From Thermosipho japonicus (GTDB lineage: Bacteria; Thermotogota; Thermotogae; Thermotogales; Fervidobacteriaceae): a DNA stretch of 64,000 bases. A model generated the notes under the pieces. That model did not search any database. It worked only from the letters and a program-made list of their open reading frames with translations, and was not told the DNA's origin. The position numbers and the translations under genes are program-made. The stretch lies in the NCBI RefSeq assembly GCF_014201655.1, contig NZ_JACHEX010000003.1, positions 186,001-250,000 on the forward strand, given 5' to 3'. Position 1 is the stretch's first letter; the number at the start of each line of letters is the position of its first letter. Shown here one piece after another: positions 1-9,485 of the stretch.

Positions 1-2100
1 TTGATTTTCTTTTATCTTTTTCTTTGTATCTTTAACTTCTTTTAATATATCTTCTAGCATCTGAGCTTCCTTTTCAAATTTTTTATACAAGTCAAAATCT
101 TTTCTTAACTTATCCATCTCTTTTTGTTTTTCTTCTATAGAGTTCATTGTACTTTCCATATCTTTCTCAATATCATTATACTTTACCAGAACTTTTCCAA
201 CTTGCGCTAATTCCTTTGAAGTTTTCTCAAAACTTTCGTTAAATAACGATATTTTTTCATTTATGCCCTTTAACTTTTCATCTTCATCTCCAATTTCTTT
301 TAAATATTTTTCATGTTCTTTTTCAAGGCTGTTTTTTCTCTCTTTTGTGATTGAAATTTGCTTTACTAAGGATAAATTTTTTTCTTCATACTCTTTCTTT
401 ATTTTTTCCATATCTTCATAGTTTTGAGTTTTAAGAATATTTTCTATACTCTTTATACTTTCCTTTTCTCTTTCAATTTCCTCAAGCTTTAAATTTATAT
501 TAGAAAGCTGAATTTCTTTTTCTTTTATATTTTTTTCTAATTCTTCCTTTTCTTTTTTGAAAATTCTTAACTTTTTTAGACTTTTTTCAAGCTCAGATAT
601 TTTCTCCTCTATTTTTCTCTTTTCAACAATATATACCTCAAATCCTCCTTTTTCTTTTACATTTTTACATTCTTCCTTCAATATCGGACACATTCCACTA
701 GATAATTCACGACTTACATTTTTTATATTTTCAAGTCTTGCACGCAAATTTGCAAGATCTTGTACTAATTGATCTTCATAGCTTATATTTTTCTCTAATT
801 CTTCTTTTCGTCGCATTAACCTTGAAATCTCATCTTCAAGCAACTTTCTATTAAAAGAAAGTTGCTCTTCCTCTGAAATTTTTATGTGTTTATGCTGTAA
901 TTCTACTTTGAGTTTCCCTAGCTCTTCATATTTTTTATTAAACTCCTCTATTTCTGCAGAAAGTTTAGATTGATCATCCAAAAGACTTTTCAAATATTCA
1001 TCTAACTTAAAAATCTCTTTTTTTAAATCACTAATTTTTTCATCCTTTTCAGCTATTCTTTTTTCAATTTCTACCTTTTTTTCTTTTAAACTACTAATTT
1101 TAGACTCTAATAAACTTTTATTTTTTTCTAATTCATTCCTTTTATCTTGAAGCGTTTCTTTCTCACGCTTTTTCTCTTGAAGTTCTTTTTGCTTGGCATT
1201 TAATCTTCTTACTTCTTTTTCAAGCTCTAAATACTTTTCATATCCTTTTTTTGTTTTTTCTACAATATCTTTAGCTTTAGTTGCATCCTCTAATCTTTTA
1301 TTTAAATCATCCAATTTGCTATTTAAATGTTCTTTTTCTTTTTCCAGCACTTGTAAGTCTTTTTTTATTCTGTTATAACTTTCTATTATATCCTCTAAGC
1401 TTTTTTGTCTTTTCCTTAGATTTTGTATTTCTGCTCTTAGGCTCTCTATCTCATTTTTAACTTCTTCTAAATTTTTTTCATGTGATTTTATTCTTTCCTC
1501 TAAATTAGCAAAATCTTCACTTTCAAGTTCTAACTTTATCTTTTCTAACTCAACCTTATTAACTTCTAAATCTTTTTCATAACTTTGCTGAACTTTCGAA
1601 AGTTTGTCAGATATCTCTCTATACACATCTGTTTCAAATAATCTATCAAATAGCTGCTTTCTCTCAGCAGGTGTTTTTGAAAAAATATCCGTAAGTTGAT
1701 TTTGGTAAGCATATATTACTTTATTAAACACCTCTTCGTTTATTCCAACAATGGTTTTAATGTATTCTGAAATATCTTCTTTCCCTTCATATTTCAAGCT
1801 TCCATCTTTTGAATAAAGACTTGATTTGCTTTGTCCTATACTTTTTTCCAAAACGTATTCTTTTCCATCGCTTCCAATAAATTCTACTTTTATTTGAGCT
1901 TTTTTACTTCCATCCTTTGAAATAATAGAATTTAACGTTCCACGTGGTGACTTTGAAAAAAATGCAACGCTCAACGCTTCAAATATTGAGCTTTTCCCCG
2001 TTCCATTTTTTCCAAGCAACAGGTTAATGCCTGGTTTAAATTCAAATTCTCTATCTTTATGCACCCTAAAATTTTTTAAACAAACCTTCTTAATTATCAT
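1..2100 (-). CDS. sbcC: Nuclease SbcCD ATPase subunit SbcC (Rad50-like), partial
   Basis: This is the ATPase/coiled-coil subunit of the SbcCD (Rad50-Mre11) double-strand-break processing complex. The frame is open from ATG at 2098-2100 to the window edge, so about 700 N-terminal residues are present and the C-terminal ATPase half is missing. A P-loop GKNGTGKSS lies at residues 30-38 and a Q-loop region (AYQNQ) near residue 132. After that the protein is a very long Lys/Glu-rich coiled coil. Where a Rad50 zinc hook (CxxC) is expected, the sequence reads CPILKEEC at residues 471-478, so the first pair of hook positions is C-P-I-L. The start overlaps the end of sbcD by 11 bases, which implies translational coupling. 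Identification is secure; the hook reading is direct observation. Confidence 0.93.
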   Translation of the reverse strand, partial: MIIKKVCLKNFRVHKDREFEFKPGINLLLGKNGTGKSSIFEALSVAFFSKSPRGTLNSIISKDGSKKAQIKVEFIGSDGKEYVLEKSIGQSKSSLYSKDGSLKYEGKEDISEYIKTIVGINEEVFNKVIYAYQNQLTDIFSKTPAERKQLFDRLFETDVYREISDKLSKVQQSYEKDLEVNKVELEKIKLELESEDFANLEERIKSHEKNLEEVKNEIESLRAEIQNLRKRQKSLEDIIESYNRIKKDLQVLEKEKEHLNSKLDDLNKRLEDATKAKDIVEKTKKGYEKYLELEKEVRRLNAKQKELQEKKREKETLQDKRNELEKNKSLLESKISSLKEKKVEIEKRIAEKDEKISDLKKEIFKLDEYLKSLLDDQSKLSAEIEEFNKKYEELGKLKVELQHKHIKISEEEQLSFNRKLLEDEISRLMRRKEELEKNISYEDQLVQDLANLRARLENIKNVSRELSSGMCPILKEECKNVKEKGGFEVYIVEKRKIEEKISELEKSLKKLRIFKKEKEELEKNIKEKEIQLSNINLKLEEIEREKESIKSIENILKTQNYEDMEKIKKEYEEKNLSLVKQISITKERKNSLEKEHEKYLKEIGDEDEKLKGINEKISLFNESFEKTSKELAQVGKVLVKYNDIEKDMESTMNSIEEKQKEMDKLRKDFDLYKKFEKEAQMLEDILKEVKDTKKKIKENQ

Positions 2101-3247
2101 CTTTTCCACCCTCAAGTAATTTGTTTAAAAATTCATCAAATATATCTATCAAATCCTCTTCTTTCTCAGTTTTCTTTAAAGTCGAGATAAGTTTTGATGT
2201 ATTATCTGCATTTTTTGAAAAAATATTTTCCCATGATTTAATAATCTGTTTTTCAATTTCTTCTTTGCTAAGATTTTTAAGTTGCTTGCTATTAAATACT
2301 TGACCTTCAAAAATCACCTTTACATTTACCTTTAATGCTCCCCTTGATAGTAATTCTCCTTCAATCCAACCAACATTAGGATATCTGCCTGATGAAGAAT
2401 TTATTTCAAGGTTTATTATCTCTCCTTTTTCAACATCCAAATTTGCCACAAAATCTTTGTAATTATCTATACTGATTCTATGTGTAGAAAGCTTTCTCTT
2501 TTTTGATGGATAAAAGGTGTATTCTCTTGAATCAGTATCAAAAATTATATAACCTTTCTGACCTTTTTCATTTAAATCCCAATATTCAGGAGCACCAGGT
2601 ATAAAAAAGTATGGATTTGTTGATGGGTATTTATAGAAGGAATGAAAATGACCTGCGGCAATATACAAAACTTTATTGGAAAAAGCATCAATGACTTCTT
2701 TTGTCACACACCCCGGAAGCAGAGTATCAGATAAATCATTAACAATCGCCGTGTGTACAATAACTATATTTTTTCCTTTATCTAAAGATTGAGACAAATC
2801 TTGCAATGCCTTCTCATTTAGATTAGATTGATATGAAATTCCAAAAAATTTTATTCCATCAATTTCTACTGGTATAAATTTAAACCTTTCATTTTCTACA
2901 AAACATTTTGGAAATATTGCAAGTTCTTTTTTTTCAAGATACCATATCCAAGACTCTTTGTATGTAGAAACCTGATCATGGTTTCCTTCGATAGCTAGAA
3001 CCTTAATTTTATTTTCCTTTAAAATATTTAAAAGTCTTTCTGCTTTATACAATGTTTCAGGAGAAATATCACTTTTATCAAACAAATCACCAGAGATAAT
3101 TACCACATCAACTTTGTTTTTTACTGCTTCATTAACTATATACTCTGCCGATTTAAAATAGTCTTCATACCTTTCATTAGAATACAAACCGATACCTCCA
3201 GCAGGTCTCCTGCCAAGGTGCCAATCAGATGTATGTAAAATTTTCAC
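2090..3247 (-). CDS. sbcD: Exonuclease SbcCD subunit D (Mre11-like)
   Basis: Manganese-dependent nuclease partner of SbcC, acting on DNA ends and hairpins. The five-motif calcineurin-like phosphoesterase fold is visible: DWHLG at residues 8-12, GDLFD at 53-57, GNHD at 88-91, VHT around 164-166 and GHFH at 199-202. The length of 385 residues is usual for bacterial SbcD. The C-terminal region, rich in Lys/Glu, is the likely SbcC-binding capping part. It is followed directly by sbcC (11-base overlap) and is preceded by a DUF47 gene 20 bases upstream, so it sits at the downstream end of the phosphate/amylase operon. Confidence 0.95.
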   Translation of the reverse strand: MKILHTSDWHLGRRPAGGIGLYSNERYEDYFKSAEYIVNEAVKNKVDVVIISGDLFDKSDISPETLYKAERLLNILKENKIKVLAIEGNHDQVSTYKESWIWYLEKKELAIFPKCFVENERFKFIPVEIDGIKFFGISYQSNLNEKALQDLSQSLDKGKNIVIVHTAIVNDLSDTLLPGCVTKEVIDAFSNKVLYIAAGHFHSFYKYPSTNPYFFIPGAPEYWDLNEKGQKGYIIFDTDSREYTFYPSKKRKLSTHRISIDNYKDFVANLDVEKGEIINLEINSSSGRYPNVGWIEGELLSRGALKVNVKVIFEGQVFNSKQLKNLSKEEIEKQIIKSWENIFSKNADNTSKLISTLKKTEKEEDLIDIFDEFLNKLLEGGKDDN

Positions 3248-3267
3248 AAAATCACCTCAAGCAAACC

Positions 3268-3906
3268 TTACACTTTTCTCTTATACAATATTATTTGAAT
3301 TCTATCAGAAACATCTTCAGATGTATCTGATATATCCGCTATCCTATGAACCAAATCTTTCAACTGAATTTTTTCTGCAAGAGGGATATCAAGTGAAAAG
3401 ATCTTTCTAATAGTACTTCTTTCTATCTCATCTGTTTCATGTTCAAACCTTTCTGTTTTTACAATCATCTGACTTGCCTTTTCAAAATCTTCGAACATTT
3501 CCTTTGCAGCTTCCTTTAAAGCTTTGTAAGTTTCAAGTGATTTTGATATTAAAGCTTTCAAGTTTTCATGTATTTCTTTTGGAATGATTAAATCTTGTAG
3601 ATCTATCTCATCTGCAACACTTTCTGCTTTATTTGCTATCCTATCAAGTGCTTCAATTGTTCCAAGAAGATCCCCTCTAAAATTTGGTAAAAATGCACCT
3701 GAATACATTTCAAGTTCTGCTTTTCTTCTTATTTGATCGGCTGCTGTCTCTGCTTTTCTTACTTCTTCTGCTAATTCCTTTTGTTTTTCTTTGTCTTTCG
3801 AACAAATAAGATCTTGGAGCTTTAGTATTGTATCTTCAACCGCATCAAGATGCTGTCTAAAAAGCTCTATAACTACCTGCTCTTTTTTTCCGAAAAAAAG
3901 GCTCAT
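3268..3906 (-). CDS. PhoU-like DUF47 protein (PiT accessory)
   Basis: A 212-residue, all-helical PhoU-like protein of the DUF47/TIGR00153 family. Members are usually encoded next to PiT permeases and are thought to modulate low-affinity phosphate uptake. The sequence shows the family's repeated acidic helices, for example around residues 85-105 (ALDRIANKAESVADEID), and a basic C-terminus. Thermotoga maritima carries a comparable PhoU-like/permease pair. Here the two PiT genes are upstream on the same strand, but a large amylase gene lies in between. No membrane segment is visible, so it is cytoplasmic. Family assignment is firm; the regulatory role is inference. Confidence 0.85.
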   Translation of the reverse strand: MSLFFGKKEQVVIELFRQHLDAVEDTILKLQDLICSKDKEKQKELAEEVRKAETAADQIRRKAELEMYSGAFLPNFRGDLLGTIEALDRIANKAESVADEIDLQDLIIPKEIHENLKALISKSLETYKALKEAAKEMFEDFEKASQMIVKTERFEHETDEIERSTIRKIFSLDIPLAEKIQLKDLVHRIADISDTSEDVSDRIQIILYKRKV

Positions 3907-3921
3907 ATATTTTCTCCTCCT

Positions 3922-6777
3922 TTACTTTACAAATATATAAATTTGCCGTGGATTTATCGTCCAATTTGTATTTTGTAAAATCATTTTATCTTTTTCTCCA
4001 AATTCATAGTTATCGCCATCAAAAAATGCATACCAAACCCATTTATATCCTTCAGGAATTTCGTATGTATTTGAATATGTTGGATCAAGGTTAATCAATA
4101 CAAGCACGTCTTGGAAGTTATACGATTTTTTCAAAACATACAAGTTTTTCCAATCCTTTTCAATCTTAGTATTCCCAAAAGCAAGTGCTGGGTACTCTTT
4201 TCTTAAATTGATAAATTCTTTAAAAAAGTTCAAAATAGAATATCCATTTTCTTGTTCTTCTACAGATACTCCATCATCTGGATCATCGTATATTGCTCCA
4301 TCTTCTCTTGCATTACCCTTTGAAATTCCTCTGTAGAATTTCTTTGTCCAGTAAGTCTGACCACTTCCTTTTTGATCCTTATACCATTGCATAGGCTCAC
4401 GCACAGGTATGTCCCACGGATATGAATGCCACTTCCATCCCCTAAGTCCTATTTCATCACCATAGTAAATAGTTGGCATACCCGTTAAAGAAAGTAGTAA
4501 AGCATTAACTAACAAATATTGTTTTGTGGCAGATATCACATCATTTTTATATTTTACATCCACAAGCTTAGACACAAACCTTACTAAATCGTGATTATCT
4601 ATAAATGGAAAATGATAAACATTTAGAAAATATGAAGAAGATAAAGAATCAACCCAGCTAATAGAATCTTTAAGTAAATTGTCTCGCCCTTCGTAATAAT
4701 CTCTTATATTGTACATAAAGCTAAAGTTAAAAACTGGCATAGGAGCAAACCTTGAAAGTATCTCTGGAGATCCTTCATATACTTCACTTACAATAACTGC
4801 ATCGTCACCTATTTTGCTTCTAATATAACTTTCTAACTTCTTTGAAAGTTCTGCAGATTTATCAATTCCATCATTCCAATCAAAACCATAGTAGTGTTTT
4901 GCTGCATCTAATCTAAATCCATCTACTCCCATGTCTATCCAAAAATCTATAATTTTTTTTACTTCTTCAATTACCCGAGGATTATCATAATTTAGATCCG
5001 GCATTGAAGAGCTAAATAAACCAAAGTACCAAACTTTTTGTCCTTTAGAATTAAACTTGTAATGCCAATGATTAGTATTTCTTGGTTTATCTAAACTCAT
5101 TATATAGTAGTCCCAATATGGAGAGTCTGTAGTATTTTCAAGAGCATCCAAAAACCATGGATGTGTGTCAGATGTGTGATTTAATACTAAATCCATAACA
5201 ATTTTTATTCCATTTTCATTGAGAACTTTTATCATATTATCAAGGTCTTGCAGCGTTCCATAGTCTGGCTCTACATCATAATAATCTTCAATGTCATATC
5301 CATGATACGATTTACTTTTATTAAATGGCAAAAGCCAGACTGTATCAACTCCAAGAGATTTTAAATAATCTACCTTTTCAGCAACTCCATTAAAGTCTCC
5401 TATTCCATCATTATCTGTGTCATAAAAAGATCGAATAAATAATAAATACATTGTCGATGAAGTAAAAGGGACATTCAAAGAAACCTTTTTTATATCATCT
5501 CTTGATAATTCACTAATCTCACTTTTAAACCCATTAGCAACTACCCTTACTCCTATTCTTTCAACGTTCCAAAATTGAAAACCTGCTAAATCAGTTGTAA
5601 AGAATCTTTCTGATATTTGACTGACTAATTCATAATTAGCGTTGTTTCTTTCTTTCTTTAAAATTTCAAATTTTACATTCGAATATTTATAATCCCAACT
5701 TAAACTCAATTTATTGGTATCAACATTGTAAACCGCATGTATCTCTTTTATATCTTCAATATTTATTAATCGAATATCTTTCTTTTCAAGTATACATAGG
5801 TTACTTTCTTTTCCATTAAAGTAAGCCTTTATTGCAACTCCACTAATATTATCGTAATCTTCTTTGGTAAGATTGACCGTATAACTTTTTTCATTTGTCT
5901 TTGCTAAAAATTCATAAATATACTCTTCCTCAGTAATTTGAATTTCTTTGTATATATAAAAACACGCATTATTAATTGAATAATCCCAATTTAGAGTAAG
6001 TTTACCATTAATTTTTTCTATAGTTCCTTTTAAATTTACTATAGGATCCGCTTCTGGAATTACAACTTTTACTTTAGGTTTATCGTCACCTTTATCAAAA
6101 TATACTCTAAACTTTATCATTTTTGTTTTTGCAGGAGCTAATTCTAAATTAAATTCACTTTCAAGACTTGGACTTTCTACTGAAAGATCACCATCTTTTA
6201 GCTTAAGTAAAATTTTAAACCTTATTATCCAAGTTGAAGGACAAACTTCTTTACTTACTTCCGTTAACATTTTAACTAAGTTTATATTCTTTTCTTCAAT
6301 GCGTTTTTCTGTTTCTTCTTGGTATATAATCTTTGCTGAAGTAATATTATATCTTTCAAAAATATCCGGATCAACTTCGATAATTGTATCAATTATTCCA
6401 CTTTTATAGAAAGTATCTATATAAATATTCGTATTTTCTTTGTCTATAAATTGATTTCTTTTTTCTCCTGAAAAGATCATTGTATCATTCTCATATCCTT
6501 CAACCTGGAACGTATAGGTTCCAGGCAAAAGTTCAATTTCAAAGAAAATGTTAGAAGTATCACTGCTTTCGAATAAGAATGATTCTTGGCTATTATTTTC
6601 TTTTACAACAAGAACAACTCTATTTAAATTATCAACAAAGTTACCATGTGATGGCATGTTTACATTTACCCTTACAAGAACTTTACCATTTAATTGAAAG
6701 TCAGCTGCACAACCTGATCCAAATATTGAAACAAAAATCATTAAAAAAAATATAAAAGTTAACTTTTTAACTTTCAT
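3922..6777 (-). CDS. Lipoprotein alpha-amylase family protein (GH13) with long N-terminal domains
   Basis: A 951-residue secreted lipoprotein. The N-terminus has a signal peptide ending in a lipobox (GSGC, Cys23), so it should be anchored at the cell surface or periplasmic side. Residues about 30-430 contain no catalytic motif and look like several beta-sandwich (FN3- or starch-binding-like) domains; two segments share the pattern 'L..NWDY / L.L.WDY'. The GH13 catalytic barrel begins near residue 436. Its conserved regions are visible: DLVLNH (I), GFRLDAAKH with nucleophile Asp near 624 (II), SEVYEG with acid/base Glu near 664 (III) and FIDNHD near 727 (IV). The DTDNDGIGDF segment after beta-1 is typical of calcium-binding alpha-amylases and alpha-glucosidases. 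Exact specificity cannot be told. It is inserted between the PiT and DUF47 genes. Confidence 0.9.
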   Translation of the reverse strand: MKVKKLTFIFFLMIFVSIFGSGCAADFQLNGKVLVRVNVNMPSHGNFVDNLNRVVLVVKENNSQESFLFESSDTSNIFFEIELLPGTYTFQVEGYENDTMIFSGEKRNQFIDKENTNIYIDTFYKSGIIDTIIEVDPDIFERYNITSAKIIYQEETEKRIEEKNINLVKMLTEVSKEVCPSTWIIRFKILLKLKDGDLSVESPSLESEFNLELAPAKTKMIKFRVYFDKGDDKPKVKVVIPEADPIVNLKGTIEKINGKLTLNWDYSINNACFYIYKEIQITEEEYIYEFLAKTNEKSYTVNLTKEDYDNISGVAIKAYFNGKESNLCILEKKDIRLINIEDIKEIHAVYNVDTNKLSLSWDYKYSNVKFEILKKERNNANYELVSQISERFFTTDLAGFQFWNVERIGVRVVANGFKSEISELSRDDIKKVSLNVPFTSSTMYLLFIRSFYDTDNDGIGDFNGVAEKVDYLKSLGVDTVWLLPFNKSKSYHGYDIEDYYDVEPDYGTLQDLDNMIKVLNENGIKIVMDLVLNHTSDTHPWFLDALENTTDSPYWDYYIMSLDKPRNTNHWHYKFNSKGQKVWYFGLFSSSMPDLNYDNPRVIEEVKKIIDFWIDMGVDGFRLDAAKHYYGFDWNDGIDKSAELSKKLESYIRSKIGDDAVIVSEVYEGSPEILSRFAPMPVFNFSFMYNIRDYYEGRDNLLKDSISWVDSLSSSYFLNVYHFPFIDNHDLVRFVSKLVDVKYKNDVISATKQYLLVNALLLSLTGMPTIYYGDEIGLRGWKWHSYPWDIPVREPMQWYKDQKGSGQTYWTKKFYRGISKGNAREDGAIYDDPDDGVSVEEQENGYSILNFFKEFINLRKEYPALAFGNTKIEKDWKNLYVLKKSYNFQDVLVLINLDPTYSNTYEIPEGYKWVWYAFFDGDNYEFGEKDKMILQNTNWTINPRQIYIFVK

Positions 6778-6817
6778 TTTTACTTACACCTCACCTACCA
6801 TGAAATTTCAATATTTT

Positions 6818-7768
6818 TTAAAACATCTTCACTATATAGTATATCAAAAATGTAATAGCTCCAGAAATAACAGGCGTGTTTACCCACGCACTTACTATTT
6901 TTAAGATAATTTTTTTACTTGAAAGTCTAGAACCTCTTGCATAACCTGCACCGATAACTGCCCCAACAATTGCCTGAGATGTAGAAACTGGAATTCCCAA
7001 AAGCGCATAAATCCAAACAGTGATCGACTCACCCAGTACAGCAATAGCAGAAGAATAATAATCAAGCTCAATTATTTGTGTACCAACAGTATACATCACC
7101 TTATAACTGTAGGTTAAAACTCCAAGTGCTATACTCACGCCTCCCAATAGCGCTGCGTTTTGTACACCAATTGTTTTAGCAAAAACACCAGTAATATTTG
7201 CAACATTATTTGCACCTAGAGAATATGAACCATATGCACCTATAACAAGAGTTCCGTAAAAAATTACCTTCTCTTTCACATAAATGGACTTTATCTTGTT
7301 AAAAGGTACCGCAAAAATTTTGTATGCCAAAAAGCTAAATATTATCCCACCAATAGGTGTACCTATCCAGGCTGCAAAAAGTTTTACAAGAACGCCCCAC
7401 TTTACATTCCCTTCTATTAAAGAAGTAACAATTAGTGATCCAACAATTGCTTGAGAAGAAGAAACTGGAACTCCAAGGTATGTCATGGTAGTCATAGTTA
7501 TTGCTGAAGCCAAAACAGAGATGGAGGCAAGCCCAATCTGACTTGATGAAATACTACTTATCGTCTCAATTCCTTTTGCACCATCAAGCATTGCCCCTAG
7601 AATGATAAATATCGCAGAAATAATTGTAGCAGTTCTATACTTAACTATCCTGTTACTTACAGCTGTTCCAAATATATTAGCTGCATCATTTGCACCAAGA
7701 GACCATCCGAAAAATATCGCTGGAAGGACGTACAAAAAAATAGCTACCACCCCCAAATAGAAGTGCAT
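6818..7768 (-). CDS. pit: Inorganic phosphate transporter, PiT family (copy 1)
   Basis: A low-affinity phosphate/cation symporter. The two inverted PiT signatures are present, GANDAANIFG near the N-terminus and GANNVANITG in the middle, and there are about ten hydrophobic helices. At 316 residues it is the short prokaryotic form. It is a tandem paralogue of the next upstream gene, with the same helix order and end. The start is uncertain: ATG at 7768 has no Shine-Dalgarno, whereas GGGGGTGG lies five bases before an in-frame ATT (7739-7741) and eleven before a TTG (7733-7735); the TTG position aligns with the TTG start of the paralogue. Confidence 0.9.
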   Translation of the reverse strand: MHFYLGVVAIFLYVLPAIFFGWSLGANDAANIFGTAVSNRIVKYRTATIISAIFIILGAMLDGAKGIETISSISSSQIGLASISVLASAITMTTMTYLGVPVSSSQAIVGSLIVTSLIEGNVKWGVLVKLFAAWIGTPIGGIIFSFLAYKIFAVPFNKIKSIYVKEKVIFYGTLVIGAYGSYSLGANNVANITGVFAKTIGVQNAALLGGVSIALGVLTYSYKVMYTVGTQIIELDYYSSAIAVLGESITVWIYALLGIPVSTSQAIVGAVIGAGYARGSRLSSKKIILKIVSAWVNTPVISGAITFLIYYIVKMF

Positions 7769-7800
7769 CTTTTTATACTACCACACGTCAATTATTTAAA

Positions 7801-8721
7801 TCAAAAAAAGATTTTTGAAAAATAATAAACAATAATTGTAAATAATCCTGAAAAAAGAGGTGTAGCTACCCATGTTGTAATAATTTGAAAAATAATCTTT
7901 TTGTTTGTTAGCTTTGAACCTCTTGCAAGGCCAGTCCCAATTACTGCTCCCACTATCGCTTGAGACACAGAAACCGGTATTCCGATAACAGAATAGATCC
8001 ATACGGTGATAGATTGGCCAAGGATAGAAATGGCAGAAGAAAAGTAATCAAGTTCTATAATTTTTTTACTGACTGTATACATTACTTTCTTATTACTAAA
8101 AAGTGCACCAACAGCCATGCTTAATCCTCCAACAAGAGCTGCCATCTTTATTCCTATTTGATTTGCAAATACTCCGGTAATATTTGCAACATTATTTGCA
8201 CCTAAAGCGTATGATCCATACGCACCAACTAATAACGTAGAAATTACTATTACTTTCTCCCTAACCCAAAAAGATCTTATCTTATTGAACGGCACAGAAA
8301 GTATTCTATAAAGTAAAAAGCCAAAAATAATTCCCCCAACAGGTGTGGTAACCCATGCAATAACTAATTTAATTAAAATTTTCCAATTAACATTGTTATT
8401 TAATATACCTACAGCTAATATCGCTCCAACAATTGCTTGAGAAGATGAAGATGGAATACCAATTTTTGAAAGAATTAGCATAGTTAAAGCCGCTGAAAAA
8501 ACAGATATTGCGGCAAAATAAAGTGACATGTTAGAAAAATTACTTATTGTTCTAATTCCTTTTTCTCCACCAATTAACGCTCCTAAAAACACACTCAATG
8601 CCGCTACTTTAGTAGCTATTTTATATCTTAAAACCCCATTTTCAACTGAGGGACCAAATATATTGGCAGAATCATTAGAACCAAGGAGTATACCAAAAAA
8701 CACTGAAAATATTACATACAA
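7801..8721 (-). CDS. pit: Inorganic phosphate transporter, PiT family (copy 2)
   Basis: Second PiT permease, 306 residues, with signature segments GSNDSANIFG near residue 14 and GANNVANITG in the middle. It starts at TTG (8719-8721) behind a GGGGTGG ribosome site. It is the first gene downstream of a good promoter at 8762-8790 and is followed after 32 bases by copy 1. The paralogues are collinear over their whole length and presumably arose by tandem duplication. They may differ in affinity or form a heteromer; the sequence does not decide this. Confidence 0.9.
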   Translation of the reverse strand: MYVIFSVFFGILLGSNDSANIFGPSVENGVLRYKIATKVAALSVFLGALIGGEKGIRTISNFSNMSLYFAAISVFSAALTMLILSKIGIPSSSSQAIVGAILAVGILNNNVNWKILIKLVIAWVTTPVGGIIFGFLLYRILSVPFNKIRSFWVREKVIVISTLLVGAYGSYALGANNVANITGVFANQIGIKMAALVGGLSMAVGALFSNKKVMYTVSKKIIELDYFSSAISILGQSITVWIYSVIGIPVSVSQAIVGAVIGTGLARGSKLTNKKIIFQIITTWVATPLFSGLFTIIVYYFSKIFF

Positions 8722-8761
8722 AAATCTCCACCCCTTTCAAAAAAATATTGATATATTATTA

Positions 8762-8790
8762 AGAATATTAAATTTTTCTAAATTTGTCAA
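8762..8790 (-). promoter_or_regulatory. Sigma-70-type promoter for the pit-amylase-DUF47-sbcDC operon
   Basis: On the minus strand TTGACA (8785-8790) and TATTCT (8762-8767) are separated by exactly 17 bases. It lies 41 bases upstream of the first PiT gene, and all downstream genes follow without an obvious terminator. Confidence 0.65.
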
Positions 8791-8816
8791 ATTTGGACAA
8801 AAAAGTTAAAATTAGC

Positions 8817-8849
8817 AAAAAAAATATCGGGGAGGAATCTCCCCGATAT
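8817..8849 (-). terminator. Intrinsic terminator of iorAB
   Basis: A perfect 11-bp stem (8824-8834 with 8839-8849, ATATCGGGGAG) and a 4-base loop are followed on the minus strand by a run of eight T. It sits 22 bases after the iorB stop codon. Confidence 0.88.
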
Positions 8850-8870
8850 CTTCACATATCTTCTATATAC

Positions 8871-9485
8871 TTACTTTAAAAGCTCTTGCGCAGTTTTAAT
8901 TCCCATATCAAAGGCTTTCATATTTAAATCAACTGCCTTTTTTGGAACACTAACCTTAATAACTTCTCTAATAGATTCAGGAGAAAGTGGAAAATCAGGA
9001 GTTTGAGTCAAAGCACCTATTAAAACAACATTTGTTGCTATTATATTTCCTGCATCTTTAGCTATACTTTCTGCATCAAAGCTTATATATTTTGCATTAA
9101 ATTTATTCTCTACTATATCTTTTATCTGTTCATGAGATGGATAATTTGCAAGTCCCATTGCAACCTGGACTGGTTGTATTGGTCTAGAATTTGTAAATAC
9201 AAGTCCTCCTTCTTTTAAATAATTTATGTATCTTAATGCTTCTACAGGTTCAAAAGAAAGGATAACATCTGCTTTTCCTTCAGGTACCATTGAACCGTAT
9301 ACATTCTCACCAAATCTAACATATGAAATAACACTACCAAATCTTTGACTCATACCATGGACTTCTCCAACTCTTACCTTGTATCCTTCGTTAAGAGCAG
9401 CCCATCCTAAAAGGTTTGCAGCAGTTAAAATTCCCTGGCCACCGACTCCAGTAATAACAATATTATATTCTTTAACTGCAACCAT
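8871..9485 (-). CDS. iorB: Indolepyruvate:ferredoxin oxidoreductase, beta subunit
   Basis: Gamma/beta-type subunit of a 2-oxoacid:ferredoxin oxidoreductase that oxidises aryl pyruvates (from aromatic amino-acid transamination) to aryl-acetyl-CoA, reducing ferredoxin. The 204 residues show the family's N-terminal GVGGQG motif near residues 13-18 and the conserved stretch around [12 protein letters not shown]. The start ATG overlaps the iorA stop by one base (TAATG), indicating coupling. Cytoplasmic. An intrinsic terminator follows directly. Confidence 0.93.
   Translation of the reverse strand: MVAVKEYNIVITGVGGQGILTAANLLGWAALNEGYKVRVGEVHGMSQRFGSVISYVRFGENVYGSMVPEGKADVILSFEPVEALRYINYLKEGGLVFTNSRPIQPVQVAMGLANYPSHEQIKDIVENKFNAKYISFDAESIAKDAGNIIATNVVLIGALTQTPDFPLSPESIREVIKVSVPKKAVDLNMKAFDMGIKTAQELLK

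Noticed and set aside
7796-8002. 68-codon minus-strand frame within the PiT gene
   Set aside because: It lies inside pit copy 2 in another frame, has no ribosome site and an unlikely Cys-rich composition.
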